Of a DNA stretch of 64,000 nt, positions 61,206 to 64,000 are shown piece after piece. The stretch covers positions 26,143 to 90,142 of the forward strand of contig CDMY01000332.1 of assembly GCA_001179505.1 (NCBI GenBank), given 5' to 3'. Origin of the DNA: Vitrella brassicaformis. Taxonomy: Eukaryota; Sar; Vitrellaceae. The position numbers and the translations under genes were made by a program. Positions within the stretch are counted from its first letter, which is position 1. Each line of letters begins with the position of its first letter. Under the pieces are notes generated by a model, which saw only the letters and a list, made by a program, of their open reading frames with translations, was not told the origin of the DNA and made no database searches.

Positions 61206-62065
61206 CCTGTGGCTTGACACACAGACAGACAGACACAACGACAGACAGACCGACAGAGAGCAGATCACACCATCAAATAGATCAGAGGGATGGATGGATG
61301 GGCGCGGTTGGTGTGGTCTGCAAGTGAAGTGGAGTGGAGTGACCCAGCCTTCCCATCGAATCGATGCAGCAGGCCAGGCCAGGCCAGGCCATGCCTGCTT
61401 TGTTTTTCGGTCAGACGCTTTTTCGCTCTGCGCGGCGCCGGCGTGCACTGCGTGACTGAATGCATCCGATGAGATGAGGCAGGCCGAATTCACCCATGTG
61501 TGCTGTGTCGACTTGTGTCTGCATGGGTGTTATCCATCTCGTGCTCTAGCGGCTCCTCTCCTCTCACGACTGTGCATGGTTGTCATGTCCGTCGTGGAGC
61601 GGGGCGCTGTTCCGCCTGCTACTCGTGTGTGACGCGATGGAACTGAGAATGGGTCTCTGGATGTATCTGATGTCTTTCAATCAACGCATGTGCAACGGTC
61701 AAGTCAGTTACACACACTAGCCGCCCCGTCTGCCATGCATCGATCGCATCACATCACATCAATCAACATTGACATGACAGTCTCTCTCGCTGCGATGGAT
61801 GGATGGATCAATGAATGATCCATCCCTTCTGGCCTCACTGCACCCACCAACCCACCACGCGACGCAGTGCAGTGCAGTGCACGCCAGCCCTCACACACAT
61901 CCATACACACATCCACGCCACGCACCGACCGACATGTGCCTGGCTTGGCCGGATTCATATCACGTGGATATTTGTGTCAATTGGCGTCTTTGTGTCAGGA
62001 CTGTCTGTCTGTCTGTCTGTCTCTCTGTCTCTCTGTCCGCTGGTACTCGTTCGGTCGGTCGGTCG

Positions 62066-62174
62066 GCTGGTCGCGCACACTCGTCATTAGCTAGCATGTG
62101 CGCATCGATCGCATCCCCACCGAACCGACCGACGCACATCAATCACATGCGCCAGGCCAGGCCATGCAGCAAAG
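62066..62174. repeat. imperfect direct repeat, copy 1
   Basis: Shares with 62336-62452 the blocks GGTCGCGCACAC, CATTAGCT, the ACCAACGCACATCA-like stretch and GGCCATGCAGCAAA, in the same order and orientation about 270 nt apart. Confidence 0.8.
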
Positions 62175-62335
62175 TAAGTGTCTGTCATTTGCGATAGATC
62201 GCACACCCATCCCATCCATCCCGCAGACAGACAGACAAGTCTCTCGCTGCTCTCGCTGCGATTGATCAATCCTTTCTTTCTCACACCCACGCCCACCCTC
62301 TCATACACAGTTAACTGTGTTTGTGGCTGGCTGCC

Positions 62336-62452
62336 TGGCCGGTCGCGCACACGTCATTCATTAGCTTTGCACGTGTGCATCAATCAGATCACCCACCACC
62401 CCACAGAACCAACGCACATCACACGCACCAGAGAGAGAGGCCATGCAGCAAA
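62336..62452. repeat. imperfect direct repeat, copy 2
   Basis: Partner of 62066-62174; both copies are flanked by GTCT/TGCC microsatellites and by an upstream GACAGAC stretch, so the duplicated unit may be nearer 300 nt. Confidence 0.8.
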
Positions 62453-64000
62453 TTGTGGGTGTGACTGACGTATATATATGCATCTATCTATCCAGAGACC
62501 GGCAGGCAGCAGCAGCCACGCGTGTGTGTGATGAACGAGATTACTGCACAATGCAGCCAGGCAGACAGACAGACGGGCGGCCCCATTGATTCGTTTGTTC
62601 AGCTCTTGCCTTCCTAGCTGCCTTGTTTGCCAGAAAGGCGAGCCTCCAAGGGACCGACCCGACCGCACGGCCGCCATTTGTCCGGCCGTCTGTCTCTCTG
62701 TCTGTCTGTCTGTCTGCCTGTCTGTCTCTTATCCATCCTTACTTACAACTGACTTGCCTGGCTGCCTGGCCGGCTGCTCGACTCACTCCCGGCCCCACCC
62801 CACTACTTACACAGATACGCACAGACAGACACAGCACTTTAGTGTCTCTGAGTTGCATGGCATGGGTAGGATAGATGCCACACACACGTACGTACGTATA
62901 CACACATGCACTCACTCACCTCACTGCTGCAGGGATTGCTATCATTGCAGTTGGGGTGGCGTGTCGTGTCGTGTCGTGACGACCCACTCACCACAGCACA
63001 CCACCCTTGACCAGTAATCAATCATCATCAATCAAAAGCAGGTAGTCAGTGGACGGACACAGGAGAGGTAAGGTCGTAGCCAGTCAGCCAGCCACAATAA
63101 CAGTTCGTTCTTGCCAGGAGTTGCCTCGTGGGCCTTGTTTACAATAAAGGAATTCACACCACAGCCACAGCCACAGTCACATGCACACGCACACGCAAAC
63201 ACACGGCACCAGGACAGCAGACACAGAGACAGACCAGACCAGACCAGACCAGCACCCATACACACACACATTACGGATGGTTCTCTATCGACACATTCAC
63301 ACACACACACACACACGGGGGCAGACAAACATTTCAATCAACCAACAGTCAGTACACAGCCACCCTGCCCTGCCCACAAGCGATCGATCAGCCAGCCAAC
63401 CAACCAAACACGACACCCAATGCGATACTCTCCTGCCTGCCTGCCTGCCTGCCGGTGTTGCTACGGGTCCGTAGCAAGCCACGCTAGCATTCCTAGATCG
63501 TACCTCGCTGCGGTGCGTGCTGTGTGGGGACAGAAAAAAGCACCCGCGCCACGCCACGCCGACGCCTACGCCTTGAAGGAAAAAGGAGGGGACCCATACA
63601 CACACACACACATACAAGCAGGGCAGGAATGGGGGAAGGGAGAGAGGCCTGCCTGCCTGTGTGGGTGTGTGTGGCTAGGCGTTCCTTATATAGACGGAGG
63701 GAGGGATAGACACGACGGACGGAATGTCCACGCATCCATCCATCCATCCATGAGTCATTCATACACTTACGTGCTCACTCACTCACTCACTCGCTCCTCT
63801 TCTCTCAAGTGCTCAAGTGGCCGTCAAGTGCTATGCTATGCTATCCCATCCTTAATCAGAGAGAGCAGTGGTCCATCCATCAAGTAGTCAGCATAGCATG
63901 CATGTGTGCAGCCAAGTCACTCAGTCACCCCCCTCCCCACCGTGTGTGCGACATATGGATGGACGACACTCCAAAGCACAAACAAGACACCCGTTAGTTA

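Larger units (their letters stand above)
61206..64000. other. gene-free repeat-rich right end
   Basis: 2.8 kb with no supportable gene on either strand. Tandem runs include GCCAG (61369-61390), GTCT (62006-62035, 62695-62730), GGTC (62052-62066), CCAGA (63233-63250), TGCC (63433-63452) and TCCA/CTCA (63735-63800), with GACA/CAGA runs throughout. Long frames are Thr/His/Cys/Val repeat translations. Confidence 0.6.

Overview
This window looks like nuclear DNA of a photosynthetic, flagellated protist with a complex plastid. A chromerid alga (Vitrella-like alveolate) is my best guess; this is an inference from gene content, not a database match. It is GC-rich. Genes are cut by many short introns (about 60-180 nt) with GT...AG ends and TG/TC-rich 3' ends, genes lie on both strands, and microsatellites are very abundant. 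Several predicted proteins start with a hydrophobic leader. One (59860-61205) carries signal peptide, transit peptide and twin-arginine thylakoid leader in series. Three predicted proteins are typical of cilia or flagella.

Layout, left to right. 1-1152: 3' end of an unrecognised + gene. 2658-3809 (+): plastid/cyanobacterial DUF1997 protein. 4241-8445 (+): CEP164-like WW protein of ciliary transition fibres. 8900-10058 (-): unknown membrane protein broken by a 23-bp tandem duplication, with a decayed relative at 10.5-11.0 kb. 11684-14332 (-): tandem two-domain DUF1917/Bles03 protein, head-to-head with 14475-16601 (+), an LRRC56-like flagellar assembly protein. 16941-19583 (-): secreted protein resembling inositol-polyphosphate 5-phosphatases. 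19.6-22.5 kb: gene-poor repeats. 22482-27174 (-): L-lactate permease family transporter with a huge loop, head-to-head with 27349-28901 (+), a p25-alpha/TPPP protein. 29342-30250 (-): ABA4-like protein (xanthophyll pathway). 30.6-33.3 kb (-): unrecognised polytopic membrane protein. 34413-37970 (+): TRF4/TENT4-type non-canonical poly(A) polymerase. 39281-47386 (-): very large secreted modular protein with bacterial-Ig-like repeats, a PAN-like and a C-terminal Kunitz-like domain. 48786-51861 (-): MFS transporter. 52107-53500 (-): atypical SDR, head-to-head with 53655-57711 (+), a helical-repeat (OPR-like) putative organelle RNA-binding protein. 59860-61205 (+): thylakoid-lumen photosystem II extrinsic-like protein. 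61.2-64 kb: repeats only.

Exon structures were built by hand from splice signals and reading-phase agreement. For DUF1997, CEP164-like, DUF1917, LRRC56-like, lactate permease, TPPP, TRF4-like, MFS, SDR, OPR-like and PSII genes every junction I used keeps phase from the chosen ATG to the stop. The phosphatase-like gene, the large secreted gene, the 30.6-33.3 kb membrane gene and the left-edge gene are only partly resolved. Functionally the window mixes plastid genes (DUF1997, ABA4, PSII, OPR-like, perhaps SDR), flagellar genes (CEP164, LRRC56, TPPP), transporters (lactate permease, MFS) and RNA tailing (TRF4); I see no operon-like logic beyond short divergent promoters.
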